DNA of 64,000 bases from Brumimicrobium mesophilum (GCF_003025005.1 NZ_PVSS01000006.1:1-64000); one strand, 5' to 3'; counted from the first letter of the stretch, positions 8,721 through 19,689 are shown. Made by a program: numbers and translations. Notes: a model not told the origin generated them from the letters alone.

Positions 8721-9323
8721 TTAACTCTCAGCTATTACCTCAGTAACCTCTGGAATATGTTGTTTTAATATTTGTTCAATTCCGCCTTTCAATGTGTTTG
8801 TGGATGAAGGGCAACCAGAACAAGCTCCTTTTAAGATTACAGTAACGACACCATTTTCAAAGTTTCTGAATTCAATTGCACCACCATCTCCTTCTACGGC
8901 TGGCCTAACATATTGGTCTAATAAATCCTTAATTGCATCATCAAACTGCGATGGAGAATAATTAGTTGTATCAATTGTCTTGTCTTCTGCAACTGGCGCT
9001 GGTCTTTCCTCAGGAATCTCTGTTATTACAATGTTTCCTTCTGCAATGAAATTGCGAATATAATCGCGTAGCTCAGTTAATACATAATCCCACGCTAAAC
9101 TGTCGTCTTTAGTTATCGAAACAAAGTTGTTTGCGATATAAATTCCTTTAACAAATGGAAAATTAAAAAGTTGATCTGCCAATGGTGAAAAACCTTTAGT
9201 TTCTTGTTGTGATTTAAACTCTGCTGTTGCTGAAGGGTCAATCAAGTAATTGTTGGCTACGAATTTCATTGTATTTGGATTCGGAGTCATTTCAGCATAT
9301 ATAGTAACCGGTATTTTTGACAT
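8721..9323 (-). CDS. NifU-type iron-sulfur cluster scaffold (Nfu)
   Basis: A 200-residue Nfu protein. The N-terminal Nfu_N domain (about 1-100, starting PVTIYAEMTPNPNTMKFVAN) is joined by a short linker to the NifU C-terminal domain (about 125-195). That domain holds the cluster-binding CSGC pair in LKGACSGCPSSTNTLK. It carries and delivers 4Fe-4S clusters to client enzymes in the cytoplasm. Its promoter has a -7 element TACTTTTG 19 nt before the ATG. It converges with the LptF/G permease across the nested hairpin. Confidence 0.92.
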   Translation of the reverse strand: MSKIPVTIYAEMTPNPNTMKFVANNYLIDPSATAEFKSQQETKGFSPLADQLFNFPFVKGIYIANNFVSITKDDSLAWDYVLTELRDYIRNFIAEGNIVITEIPEERPAPVAEDKTIDTTNYSPSQFDDAIKDLLDQYVRPAVEGDGGAIEFRNFENGVVTVILKGACSGCPSSTNTLKGGIEQILKQHIPEVTEVIAES

Positions 9324-9701
9324 AATTGTTGTTTTAATATTGCAAAAGTAGCAAGGAATAAGTGAATAAAGTTTATTTCATGGAAAGAATCCTTCGATAC
9401 AACTCCATAAACTCTGTTTCGAATAATTTTATAAGCAACTCTTTTATCCTTCACCCTTCCTTTTTCTCCTTAATTAACCGCAGGTGAGGCTCCGTTTTCC
9501 TCCGTGAAAAAAAACACAATCACTTTGCAGAAGAGATTCCAGCACCCTACAATTTACAATTATCAATTCTCTGCAATTTCAACACCGCAGGTGTCCTATT
9601 CTGCCTTCAGCCAGAACCTCCCCGGCCTTTGCGGTTAAAAAAAACACAATCACTTCGCAGAAGGGATTCCTACATCCCGGCATTCAGAAGCACCCATAAA
9701 A
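9324..9701. repeat. intergenic region with repeats, no gene
   Basis: No coding frame is convincing. Two 34-nt direct copies differing at two bases lie at 9507-9540 and 9637-9670. The 10-mer ACCGCAGGTG occurs at 9477-9486 and 9584-9593 and again at 51-60 of the window. The repeats are richer in G+C than the surroundings. The -7 element TACTTTTG of the NifU-type gene is at 9343-9350 on the minus strand. Confidence 0.6.
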
Positions 9702-9758
9702 TTGTTAATTACAAGTTATATGTTCTCTTTTAAACTAAGAATTGCTTATTTTTACCTC

Positions 9759-10196
9759 GTGAAACAGAAATCAAACATATTTCTTCTCTTTCTAGTTGCG
9801 CTGTTTTTTGTTAGCACAACTGGTGTAACCATCTACAAGCATCATTGTAGTCATGGGGGAGAATTTTATGGAGTTTATGTGGATGTTGAACATGGTTGCG
9901 AACCAGAGGTGATTGAAGAGGTTGAAATCGCTCATGAATGTTGTTCTTCGGGTAATGAAAATACCCTTCAAGTTGAAGATGATTGTTGTGATAATGATGT
10001 GCAAGTTTATCAAATTGACACAGACCTAGCTACTAACGATGTTAAAATTGATTTCATCAACAACTTTGCTTTACCTTTCTCTAATTCAGTTTTTGTTTCA
10101 TTTCCTGAATATAAGAATATATCGACATCCAATAAGGCGCCGCCTTCCCTAACTACGCTTGAGAGACTTTCCTTGTTTCAATCCTATTTGATTTAG
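9759..10196 (+). CDS. HYC_CC_PP-type secreted cysteine-rich protein
   Basis: A small exported protein of about 145 residues if started at the GTG (VKQKSNIFLLFLVALFF), which places a standard signal peptide at the N-terminus. The frame is open to ATG codons at 9702 and 9720, which would add 19 or 13 residues before it. Motifs that name the family are visible: KHHC after the signal peptide, two CC pairs (HECCSSG and DDCCDND) and a C-terminal APPS. These paired Cys and His residues suggest metal binding, inferred. In other Bacteroidota such genes precede a TonB-dependent receptor and an HMA protein, as here. Confidence 0.75.
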   Translation: MKQKSNIFLLFLVALFFVSTTGVTIYKHHCSHGGEFYGVYVDVEHGCEPEVIEEVEIAHECCSSGNENTLQVEDDCCDNDVQVYQIDTDLATNDVKIDFINNFALPFSNSVFVSFPEYKNISTSNKAPPSLTTLERLSLFQSYLI

Positions 10197-10303
10197 AATA
10201 AACTATTGTATATGTTGGTTTTCTTAATGAATTCCACCAGAATGTAGTCAGTATTTTATCGCTGATGATTTAATCAATAGTAATAAGTCAAATAATATCA
10301 AGA

Positions 10304-12553
10304 ATGAAAAATAGTTTAATATTAATAGTAATCCTGTTCAGTGGATTCTCTTTTGGTCAAAAGTTAAGTATTCAAGGAACAATAAATAGTTATATTGACG
10401 GCAAGACAACAGAACCTTTATTTGGAGCTGAGGTTTTTATGAAAAATGCCCGAGAAGGTGCTATCTCAGATGAAGAAGGTAAATTTTCTTTTAAAACGGA
10501 GGCAATTTTACCCGATACGCTAATAATTCGCGCATCAGGTTATTATTCAGATACAGCAATAATTTCAGACCGTGAATCAGTAAATTTTAAAATCACACTT
10601 TATCCAGAATTTGTTACAGACGAAATAAGAATTATCGCCAAAAGAGATAATTCTAGCATCATGCGTCTTGATCCAAGAAACGTGGAAAACTTAACGCAAG
10701 GAGAGCTACGTAAAGCAGCATGCTGTAATCTTTCAGAATCTTTCGAAACAAATGCTACAGTTGATGTAAGTTTAGCGGATGGTGTTTCTGGTTCTAAAAG
10801 AATTCAAATGATGGGGTTAAATGGGAGGTATACACAGCTTCAATTCGAAAATATACCTTTTATGCATAATCTCGATCAAGCATTTGGATTAGCATCTGTT
10901 CCTGGAACTTGGATTTCTTCAATTCAAATAACGAAAGGTGCTGGGACCGTAACAAATGGTTATGAATCTATGGCAGGGCTGATCAATTTGGAATATATGA
11001 AGCCAGATAATGTGGAGCGACTTTTTGTAAATGGATATGGAAGTATTCAAGGTCGTGCAGAATTAAACCTTCATGGAGGAAAGCAAATAAACGACAAATT
11101 AAGTACAGCTTGGTTTGTTCATGGTGCATCTGTTAAGGCAGAAAACGATAGGAATAAAGATGGTTTCAGGGATATTCCTCTGGGTGATAATTTAATTTTA
11201 ATGAACCGCTGGAAATATTCATCGGAACTTTTTAGAGGTCAAATAGGAGTGAAGGCTAGTCACACTGATCAACAAGGTGGTCAAATTGGATATGACCGAT
11301 ATTCTAATCAGTCTGCTCAAAATTTGTATGGTGTAGGTATTAGAAATACTAATGTTGAACTTTTCGGTAAAACAGGTTTCTTATTTAAGGAAGATTTGTT
11401 TAGTTCAATTGGAGTTGTGTATTATATGAAGTACAATAAATTGAATACAGTTTTCGGCAATCGAACTTTAGATGCATCGGAAAAACGTGGGTATGTGAAT
11501 GCAATGCATGAAACAATTCTTGGGAATACCAATCACAAATTAAAATCAGGATTAAGTTTTGTGTATGATGATTTAGTCCAAACAATGGAAGATAATCTAC
11601 CGAATGATACAATTCAAAGAGATTTTAACAGAACAGAAGTCGTTCCTGGAATATTCTCAGAATATACCTATACTGGATCGCGTTCAATTGTAGTTTTAGG
11701 AGCAAGGGCAGATTATCATAATCTTTATGATTGGCAATTTACTCCACGGGCAAATTATAAATATGATTTGACAGAGCACATGGATATTCGTTTAACTGCT
11801 GGGAGAGGTTTTAGAGTTTCAAATTATGTAACAGATAATCTTTCTCTAATGGCTACGAATCTTCCTTGGTATGTTGATAATGATATTCAACCTGAGGTTT
11901 CATGGAATTTTGGAGGAAGTTGGTTGTGGGATTTTAAACTGTTTGGAAGAGATGCAACTTGGACAGCAGATTTCTATCATACTTTCTTCGAAAATCAATT
12001 GGTAGTGGATAGAGATGAGTCTTCAGAATATATTAGAATGGGGAACCTTGATGGTTCATCATTCTCAAATGTTTTTCAAACAGATATAAAGTTTCAGCCA
12101 ATCAAGAGATTTGAAATTAAAGCAGCGTATAAGTTTTTAGATGTTCGTGCCACTACTGGAGGAAACTTAGAATCAGTATTAATGGTGCCTACTCATCGAG
12201 GATTTGTCAACTTTGCTTATGAATCAAGAAATCTAAGGTGGAATTACGATCTAACACTTTCTGTTTTTGGAGCACAGCGTTTGGCAAAAGTTATGCGTCC
12301 TGATGGAACATTCACAGAAGACAATGTAAGTAAACCATTCCCAATGTTAAGTGGACAGATCTCACACAAGTTTAAGCATTTTGAAGTTTACCTTGGAGGA
12401 GAAAATCTATTGGATTACAGGTTGGAGAATCCGATAATTGATGCAGAGAATCCATTTGGAGAAAGATTTGATGCTACTCGTGTATATGCATCTATTTTTG
12501 GTGTAAATGTTTATGCAGGATTTAGATATGCTTTAGAATATAAAAAGAAATAA
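10304..12553 (+). CDS. TonB-dependent outer-membrane receptor, probably for a metal
   Basis: A 749-residue receptor. The signal peptide (MKNSLILIVILFSGFSFGQ) is followed by a carboxypeptidase-like regulatory beta-sandwich (about 20-105), a plug domain (about 115-225, with KAACCNLSESFETN, IQMMGLNGRYTQLQ and ITKGAGTVTNGYESMAG) and a beta-barrel ending in an aromatic strand, FRYALEYKKK. It imports a ligand across the outer membrane with TonB energy. The ligand is unknown. Flanking Cys-rich and HMA-domain genes suggest copper or another soft metal. It follows the HYC_CC_PP gene by 107 bp. Confidence 0.88.
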   Translation: MKNSLILIVILFSGFSFGQKLSIQGTINSYIDGKTTEPLFGAEVFMKNAREGAISDEEGKFSFKTEAILPDTLIIRASGYYSDTAIISDRESVNFKITLYPEFVTDEIRIIAKRDNSSIMRLDPRNVENLTQGELRKAACCNLSESFETNATVDVSLADGVSGSKRIQMMGLNGRYTQLQFENIPFMHNLDQAFGLASVPGTWISSIQITKGAGTVTNGYESMAGLINLEYMKPDNVERLFVNGYGSIQGRAELNLHGGKQINDKLSTAWFVHGASVKAENDRNKDGFRDIPLGDNLILMNRWKYSSELFRGQIGVKASHTDQQGGQIGYDRYSNQSAQNLYGVGIRNTNVELFGKTGFLFKEDLFSSIGVVYYMKYNKLNTVFGNRTLDASEKRGYVNAMHETILGNTNHKLKSGLSFVYDDLVQTMEDNLPNDTIQRDFNRTEVVPGIFSEYTYTGSRSIVVLGARADYHNLYDWQFTPRANYKYDLTEHMDIRLTAGRGFRVSNYVTDNLSLMATNLPWYVDNDIQPEVSWNFGGSWLWDFKLFGRDATWTADFYHTFFENQLVVDRDESSEYIRMGNLDGSSFSNVFQTDIKFQPIKRFEIKAAYKFLDVRATTGGNLESVLMVPTHRGFVNFAYESRNLRWNYDLTLSVFGAQRLAKVMRPDGTFTEDNVSKPFPMLSGQISHKFKHFEVYLGGENLLDYRLENPIIDAENPFGERFDATRVYASIFGVNVYAGFRYALEYKKK

Positions 12554-12603
12554 TATGAGTCTTATTCTTTTATAGGAATAAGAACAACGAAAAATAGAAA
12601 ATT

Positions 12604-12951
12604 ATGAAAAAGGGAATTTTATTAATAGTAGTGTTTATGACTTTAATAACAAGTTGTGCTACTACCAAGAATAGCGAGCCTACAAAATTAACTGCTTTTA
12701 TAGAGACAAATGCAGAGTGTGGACAATGTAAAGAAAGAATTGAAGGATTAATGAATTTTGAAAAGGGTATTTATTATTCAAATCTAAATGTTGAATCAAA
12801 AATTTTAGAGGTAAAGTACAACTCAAAGAAAACCTCATTAGATAAAATAAAAAAAACAATTTCGGAGTTGGGGTATAATGCTGATGATGTTAAGGCGTTG
12901 GATTCGGCTCAGAAGGCGTTACCCGCATGTTGTCAACCAGGAGGGATGTAA
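12604..12951 (+). CDS. HMA-domain lipoprotein (metal binding)
   Basis: A 115-residue lipoprotein with lipobox LITSC near residue 18. It has one heavy-metal-associated domain with the metal site NAECGQCKERIEG (CxxC near residues 39-42), in place of the usual MxCxxC, and a C-terminal CCQPGGM. The fold keeps the usual beta-alpha-beta pattern (SNLNVESKILEVKYN; ISELGYNAD). It would sit in the periplasm and bind Cu(I)-like ions. It is 50 bp after the receptor and likely cotranscribed, forming a three-gene metal locus. Confidence 0.82.
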   Translation: MKKGILLIVVFMTLITSCATTKNSEPTKLTAFIETNAECGQCKERIEGLMNFEKGIYYSNLNVESKILEVKYNSKKTSLDKIKKTISELGYNADDVKALDSAQKALPACCQPGGM

Positions 12952-13112
12952 AAGAATAAATGTCAATTGAGCAAATGAATTCATGAAAATAGGTGTTATT
13001 TTCGGAATCCATTTGCTCACTATTTTACATAGATTTAATAAAGTAATTAACAAACATATCGCAATTGTGGAAAAAAATAGATTATAATCCGTCGAGTACG
13101 AAATAAATAACC

Positions 13113-13120
13113 TATCTTTG
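13113..13120 (+). promoter_or_regulatory. -7 promoter element TATCTTTG of atpDC
   Basis: A TAnnTTTG match followed by CG lies 33 nt before the atpD start, in a 202-bp gap. No clear TTG is found at the -33 position. Confidence 0.6.
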
Positions 13121-13153
13121 CGCCCAAATTGAATAACTTAAAAGACAGAATAG

Positions 13154-14656
<1,503 letters not shown>

Positions 14657-14668
14657 AACGATATAAGT

Positions 14669-14962
14669 ATGTGGTTAGAAGTTATTACTCCAGAGAAAAA
14701 AATGTTTGAAGGTGAGGTTGATGCTGTTCGTTTCCCAGGAATCGATGGCTCATTCCAAGTTCTTAGAGGACACGCTCCAATTATATCTTCACTTACTGAA
14801 GGTAAAATAAAAGTTGATTTGGCAAATCATGAAACAGACTTTGATGAGTTTTCAGGCTCTTTTGAACCAGATGATTCTTCAAACTCTCGTGTGATTCGAA
14901 TTACAATCAGCGGTGGAGTAATGGAGATGCAAAATGATAAAATTATTGTACTTGCAGATTAA
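14669..14962 (+). CDS. atpC: F-type ATP synthase subunit epsilon
   Basis: A 97-residue epsilon subunit consisting only of the N-terminal beta-sandwich domain (LEVITPEKKMFEGEVDAVRFPG, GSFQVLRGHAPIIS). The C-terminal helical hairpin that in E. coli inhibits ATP hydrolysis is absent, as is usual for short Bacteroidota forms. It is 12 bp after atpD and is followed by a strong terminator. It forms part of the central stalk of F1. Confidence 0.93.
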   Translation: MWLEVITPEKKMFEGEVDAVRFPGIDGSFQVLRGHAPIISSLTEGKIKVDLANHETDFDEFSGSFEPDDSSNSRVIRITISGGVMEMQNDKIIVLAD

Positions 14963-14980
14963 ACTTATAATAAATTTGGT

Positions 14981-15011
14981 AAAAGGGAGTTGTATAAAGC
15001 AATTCCCTTTT
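14981..15011 (+). terminator. rho-independent terminator after atpC
   Basis: A 12-bp stem (AAAAGGGAGTTG / CAATTCCCTTTT, one G-T pair) has a 7-nt loop and ends in a T-rich tract. It lies 19 bp after atpC. Confidence 0.85.
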
Positions 15012-15207
15012 CTTGTTATACTAGGTGAGGATTGCTAAATATTTTTTTTAATAGTTAATAAAATAAAGTATGCTATTAAAAGTTATTGGTAAAACATTAA
15101 GCTTGATGTAAAATGATCAAATTATAATCTGTTAAACAACGTTAAGGATAATGTGATTTTTAGGCATTAATCCTTTTTGTTATTGTAAATTAGTCGACGT
15201 ATAAATT

Positions 15208-15951
15208 ATGAGTCTTTTAAATAAAATAAATCTTGAAAAATGTCCGAAGCATATTGCCATCATTATGGATGGGAATGGACGTTGGGCTAAACAACAAGGT
15301 GAAGTTCGATTGTTTGGACATTCTATTGGTGTGGAAGCAGTTAGAGAAGTACTAAAAGCTTGTGTTGACCTAGGTGTTAGACACTTGACCTTGTATGCTT
15401 TCTCTACAGAAAACTGGAATAGACCCCAAGAAGAAGTAGATGGACTTATGAATTTAATGGTAGAAACTATTGCGAATGAAGTTTCTGAACTAGACGAAAA
15501 TAATATTAGACTTAGAAGTATTGGTGATAAATCAAGACTTCCTGATGCCTGTAGAAATGAGCTGAATAGAGCCATGCATGCTACAGAAAAAAACGATTCA
15601 CTAGATCTTATTTTAGCATTAAACTATAGCGCACGCTGGGAAATAGTTGATGCAGCCAAAAGATTAGCACAAAAAGTAGAAGCAGGAACATTGAAATCAG
15701 ATGATATCGATGAAAATGCGCTTTCTAATGAGATGTGTATTAATGATATACCCGATCCAGAACTATTAATTAGAACTTCTGGCGAATGTAGAATAAGTAA
15801 TTTTATGCTATGGCAAATCGCTTATTCAGAATTATATTTTACTGAAACTTTATGGCCTGACTTTAAAAGAGAAAATCTTTTTAAAGCGGTTGTAGATTAT
15901 CAAAATAGAGAAAGACGTTTTGGTCAAGTATCTGAACAATTGAAAAATTAA
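15208..15951 (+). CDS. uppS: isoprenyl (undecaprenyl) diphosphate synthase
   Basis: A 247-residue cis-prenyltransferase. The diphosphate-binding motif IIMDGNGRWAKQQG is near residue 18, with HSIGVEAVREVL, LTLYAFSTENWNRP and the C-terminal LLIRTSGECRISNF and FTETLWPDF signatures. It makes the C55 lipid carrier for peptidoglycan and other envelope polymers. It ends 1 bp before bamA and heads a conserved cell-envelope cluster (uppS, bamA, two Skp-like genes, murI). Confidence 0.96.
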   Translation: MSLLNKINLEKCPKHIAIIMDGNGRWAKQQGEVRLFGHSIGVEAVREVLKACVDLGVRHLTLYAFSTENWNRPQEEVDGLMNLMVETIANEVSELDENNIRLRSIGDKSRLPDACRNELNRAMHATEKNDSLDLILALNYSARWEIVDAAKRLAQKVEAGTLKSDDIDENALSNEMCINDIPDPELLIRTSGECRISNFMLWQIAYSELYFTETLWPDFKRENLFKAVVDYQNRERRFGQVSEQLKN

Positions 15952-15952
15952 T

Positions 15953-18460
15953 ATGAGACATATAACTGCTGTATTTTTATCAATTTTATTGTCTTCAATC
16001 GCTTTTGGACAAACCATCAATTATGAAGCTCCTGAAACTTATGAAATCGGACCGATTGCTGTAAATGGTGCAGATAATTTTGATCATCAAGCAATAAAAT
16101 TAATTGCAGGATTGAAACAAGGTGCTAAAATTGTTATTCCTGGTGAAGAAATTACAAAAGCAATTAGAAATCTATGGGCGGAAGAATTATTTTCTGATGT
16201 CAAAATTAAACTAGTTAAAACTGTTGGAGATATAGCTTATTTATCAATTGACCTTAAACCAAGACCAAAGCTATCACGATTTAAATTTGTTGGAGCTAAG
16301 AAAAAAGATGCAGATAAAATTCGAGAAGATATTAATTTATTCTCAGGAAAAAGCATTACGGAAAACTTGCTTTACAATACACGCGCAAAAGTTATTGGCT
16401 TTTATAGAGAAAAAGGTTTTTATAACGTTAAGGTAGATATTCAACGTGTAAACGATTCTTTAATGAATAACTCTGAAATATTCATAATTAATATTGATAG
16501 GGGAGAACCAGTTAGAATTGCAGAAATTAATTTCTATGGTGTTGAGTCTTTAAAAGAAGGTAAACTTCGTCGTAAGATGAAAGATACTAAACAAAAAGCG
16601 TTTTGGAGATTTTTCAAAAGATCTAAATTTACAGAATCTGCTTACAGTAGAGATAAGGCTTTAATGATGCTTGAGTTTGAAGAAATCGGACTTAGGGATG
16701 CAAAAATTACTAGTGATACCGTTTACAGTAGAGATGAGAAAAATTTAATTATCGACTTTACAATCGATGAAGGTGAAAAATACTATTTCGGAAATATTAC
16801 ATGGGTTGGGAATGCAAAATATTCGTCAGGCTATCTTGATACAGTACTAGGTATTAAATATGGAGATCTCTACAATAAGACATTGTTAACCATGCGACTG
16901 GAACAAAGTATGGATGGTAGAGATATTACTTCCTTATATATGGACAAAGGTCATTTGTTTTTCCAAATTAATCCAGTTGAAATTAATGTAGAGAACAATC
17001 ACATCGATTATGAAATTAGATTGATTGAAGGAAAAGAGGCACGCGTTAAAGATATTATAATAAAAGGAAACCTTAAAACGAATGATTATGTTATTCGAAG
17101 AGAAATAAGAACCAAACCTGGGGATCTGTTTAATAGAAACGATATTATTCGTACGCAGCGTGAATTGGCCCAATTAGGATATTTTGATGAACAAGCATTC
17201 CAAATTAATCCTTTACCAAATCCTGCCGATGGAACTGTTGATATTGAATATGTGGTGACAGAAAAATCTTCTGATCAAATTGAACTTTCTGGTGGTTATG
17301 GTAACGAAAGAATAATTGGGACTTTAGGATTGACATTCAATAATTTCTCAATTCAGAATATGTTTAATAAGGATGCTTGGGCTCCACTTCCAACAGGAGA
17401 TGGTCAAACTTTTTCAATTCGTGCACAAACAAACGGTCGCCAATACCAATCTTATAACTTGGCTTTTACTGAACCTTGGTTAGGAGGTAAAAAACCAAAC
17501 GCCCTTTCATTATGGATGAATCATTCAACTTTTAGTAGCTATGCAGATAGAAGTTCTGAAGCTTATTACAACGTGGGAATTACTGGTTTAGGACTTGGTT
17601 TACAAAGACGAAAGAAAATTCCTGATGATTATTTTAGTGCATATTATGAAATGTCTTATAGCTACTATGACATTACAAACTATCCTCAATTTGTTTTTGA
17701 TGAAGGGTATTCTAATGATATTGCATTTAAATATATTTTAGCAAGAAACTCTGTTGATTCACCAATCTATCCTCGAAGTGGTTCAAAATTAACTTTCACA
17801 GCAAAAGCAACATTACCTTATTCTTCTTTTGATGGAGTTTCTGACTATAGTGGTTTGAATGCTCAAGAAAAAAATAAATTTGCAGAATACTATAAATTGA
17901 AATTCACAGGTGAATGGTATTTACCATTAACACCAGATAGAAAATTGATTTTAATGCCTAAAATTGGTTTTGGTTTCCTTGGAGCGTATAATGATGCAAA
18001 AGGGTTGTCTCCGTTTGAAAGATTCTATTTAGGTGGAAATGCATTAACTGGAATTGGTCAGTTGGATGGTCGAGAAATTATTTCACTCCGTGGTTATGAT
18101 AATGAGGAGATTTCTTCTACTGCCGGAGATCCATTAATTTCAAGATTTACAATGGAGTTAAGATATCCAATTTCATTAAATCCATCAGCAACTTTCTTCG
18201 TATTAGCATTTGCTGAAGCTGGAAATACTTATACAGGCTTCGATACATTTAATCCATTTAATGTAAAAAGAACTTTAGGAGGTGGTGTTAGAATTTATCT
18301 TCCAATGTTTGGAATGTTAGGATTTGATTATGGTTGGGGATTCGATGCACTTGATCCTCATAGTAAAGGTCATGCTGGAAACAACGATTTATTAAGACGA
18401 ACAGGAAAACCAGTAGGGCAATTCCAATTTATATTTGGAGCAAATCTTGGTGATTTATAA
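15953..18460 (+). CDS. bamA: outer-membrane protein assembly factor BamA
   Basis: An 835-residue Omp85 protein. The signal peptide ends around SSIAFGQ. About 400 residues of POTRA repeats follow (for example ITWVGNAKYSSGYLD and IKGNLKTNDYVIRREI), then a 16-strand barrel with the late FERFYLGGNALTG and RGYDNEE motifs; RGYDNEE lies in the substrate-engaging L6 loop. It folds beta-barrel proteins into the outer membrane. The gene is coupled to uppS, and two periplasmic chaperone genes follow, matching its role. Confidence 0.95.
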   Translation: MRHITAVFLSILLSSIAFGQTINYEAPETYEIGPIAVNGADNFDHQAIKLIAGLKQGAKIVIPGEEITKAIRNLWAEELFSDVKIKLVKTVGDIAYLSIDLKPRPKLSRFKFVGAKKKDADKIREDINLFSGKSITENLLYNTRAKVIGFYREKGFYNVKVDIQRVNDSLMNNSEIFIINIDRGEPVRIAEINFYGVESLKEGKLRRKMKDTKQKAFWRFFKRSKFTESAYSRDKALMMLEFEEIGLRDAKITSDTVYSRDEKNLIIDFTIDEGEKYYFGNITWVGNAKYSSGYLDTVLGIKYGDLYNKTLLTMRLEQSMDGRDITSLYMDKGHLFFQINPVEINVENNHIDYEIRLIEGKEARVKDIIIKGNLKTNDYVIRREIRTKPGDLFNRNDIIRTQRELAQLGYFDEQAFQINPLPNPADGTVDIEYVVTEKSSDQIELSGGYGNERIIGTLGLTFNNFSIQNMFNKDAWAPLPTGDGQTFSIRAQTNGRQYQSYNLAFTEPWLGGKKPNALSLWMNHSTFSSYADRSSEAYYNVGITGLGLGLQRRKKIPDDYFSAYYEMSYSYYDITNYPQFVFDEGYSNDIAFKYILARNSVDSPIYPRSGSKLTFTAKATLPYSSFDGVSDYSGLNAQEKNKFAEYYKLKFTGEWYLPLTPDRKLILMPKIGFGFLGAYNDAKGLSPFERFYLGGNALTGIGQLDGREIISLRGYDNEEISSTAGDPLISRFTMELRYPISLNPSATFFVLAFAEAGNTYTGFDTFNPFNVKRTLGGGVRIYLPMFGMLGFDYGWGFDALDPHSKGHAGNNDLLRRTGKPVGQFQFIFGANLGDL

Positions 18461-18534
18461 TCATATCGATAATTAATTGTTGTACAGACTTGATCTTTAA
18501 TTATATACATTGAAATTTAATAAATAATACGAAC

Positions 18535-19053
18535 ATGAAAAACTTACTTTTAATATTAGCCGTAGTTTTTGGTACATCATTTGCTTCACATGGTCAGAAG
18601 TATGCGTACATAGATTCAGACTTCATTCTAGAAAGTATGCCTGAATATAGTGACGCAAAAGATCAGTTAGATAATTTAGCCACAAGATGGCAAGGTGAAA
18701 TAGATGAGCGCTATAATCAAATTAAAAAAAGGAAAGACGAATTTTTACGAGTGGAGGCAATTCTTCCAGCTGAAGAAAGAGAAAAAAGACAAGAAGAAAT
18801 TGAAACAATGGAATCGGAAGCTTTGGAAATGCAACAGTTAAGATTCGGGGTGAGTGGAGATTTATTTGCAAAACGAAAAGAATTAATTGAACCAATTCAA
18901 GATAAAGTTTTTGAAGCTTTAGGAAAAGTAGCAAGTGATAGAAATTTTGCCTTCGTTTTTGATAAAGCAAACCAATCAAATCTTATCTTTGCCGATTCTA
19001 AGTATGATATCAGTAAAATGGTACTTAGAGAAATGGGAATTAATGCACGATAA
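18535..19053 (+). CDS. OmpH/Skp family periplasmic chaperone (first copy)
   Basis: A 172-residue Skp-like protein. The signal peptide (MKNLLLILAVVFGTSFASHGQ) is followed by the beta motif KYAYIDSDFILESMPEY and a long charged coiled coil (about residues 45-125) forming the Skp tentacles. The closing segment is FAFVFDKANQSNLIFADSKYDIS. It holds unfolded outer-membrane proteins in the periplasm for BamA. It is one of two tandem paralogues directly downstream of bamA. Confidence 0.9.
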   Translation: MKNLLLILAVVFGTSFASHGQKYAYIDSDFILESMPEYSDAKDQLDNLATRWQGEIDERYNQIKKRKDEFLRVEAILPAEEREKRQEEIETMESEALEMQQLRFGVSGDLFAKRKELIEPIQDKVFEALGKVASDRNFAFVFDKANQSNLIFADSKYDISKMVLREMGINAR

Positions 19054-19085
19054 TTATAAATAAGAATAACAACAAGAACAGAATC

Positions 19086-19616
19086 ATGAAAAAATTAATG
19101 TTAATATTATTAATGGCAGTTACAACTTTTGGTGCTGCTTACAGTCAAACTTCTATTGCACATGTAAATACTCAAAAAGTATTAGACACAATGCCATCTC
19201 GTATGAGTGCTATGAAAGAGTTGGAAAACTTTGAAAGAAGAGCAGTTAAGGAATTGCAAGAAACACAACAAAAATTGCAAGCTGATTACAGTAAACTTCA
19301 ACAGGAAAAACCAACTATGAGCCCTACAGCTTTTAAGTTTGAAGAGGAGCGTTTAATGAAAAAATCTCAAGAATTTCAAACACGTCAACAAGAGTTAGAT
19401 GAGCAAATTCAGATTTTAAGTCAAGAATTGAACGCGCCTATATTAAAAACGGTTCAAGATGCAATTGCAAAAGTGTGTAAAGCAGAGAAAATCAACTACG
19501 TTATCGATGAATCTTCTTTGTTGTATAGTGGTGGTAGAGATATTACTACTATAGTTGTAAAAGAAGTATTAGAAATGGAAAAAGCTGCTGCAGCTAAAGC
19601 AACATCAGGTGAGTAA
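19086..19616 (+). CDS. OmpH/Skp family periplasmic chaperone (second copy)
   Basis: A 176-residue paralogue of the preceding gene. It has a signal peptide ending AAYSQ, an IAHVNTQKVLDTMPS N-terminal strand, a Gln/Glu-rich coiled coil (ETQQKLQADYSKLQQEKP onward) and the C-terminal INYVIDESSLLYSGG strand. The tail is Ala/Lys rich. It is 32 bp after the first copy, and a perfect terminator hairpin lies 31 bp downstream, which ends the envelope transcript before murI. Confidence 0.9.
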   Translation: MKKLMLILLMAVTTFGAAYSQTSIAHVNTQKVLDTMPSRMSAMKELENFERRAVKELQETQQKLQADYSKLQQEKPTMSPTAFKFEEERLMKKSQEFQTRQQELDEQIQILSQELNAPILKTVQDAIAKVCKAEKINYVIDESSLLYSGGRDITTIVVKEVLEMEKAAAAKATSGE

Positions 19617-19647
19617 AACATTTTTGTCAACGATTATATAGAAACGG

Positions 19648-19677
19648 GCCGTTATGATTTTCATAACGGCTTTTTTT
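19648..19677 (+). terminator. rho-independent terminator between ompH-like gene and murI
   Basis: A perfect 10-bp stem (GCCGTTATGA / TCATAACGGC) with a TTT loop is followed by seven T. It is one of the clearest terminators in the window. It ends just before the murI promoter element. Confidence 0.92.
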
Positions 19678-19678
19678 G

Positions 19679-19686
19679 TACTTTTG
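19679..19686 (+). promoter_or_regulatory. -7 promoter element TACTTTTG of murI
   Basis: A TAnnTTTG match directly follows the T tract of the terminator, and three nt separate it from the murI ATG. This suggests a leaderless transcript started immediately after the upstream operon ends. Confidence 0.5.
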
Positions 19687-19689
19687 AGT

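Noticed and set aside
9507-9670. Possible CRISPR repeats
   Set aside because: There are only two 34-nt copies, they differ at two bases, and they are 96 bp apart. No array, leader or cas gene is present.
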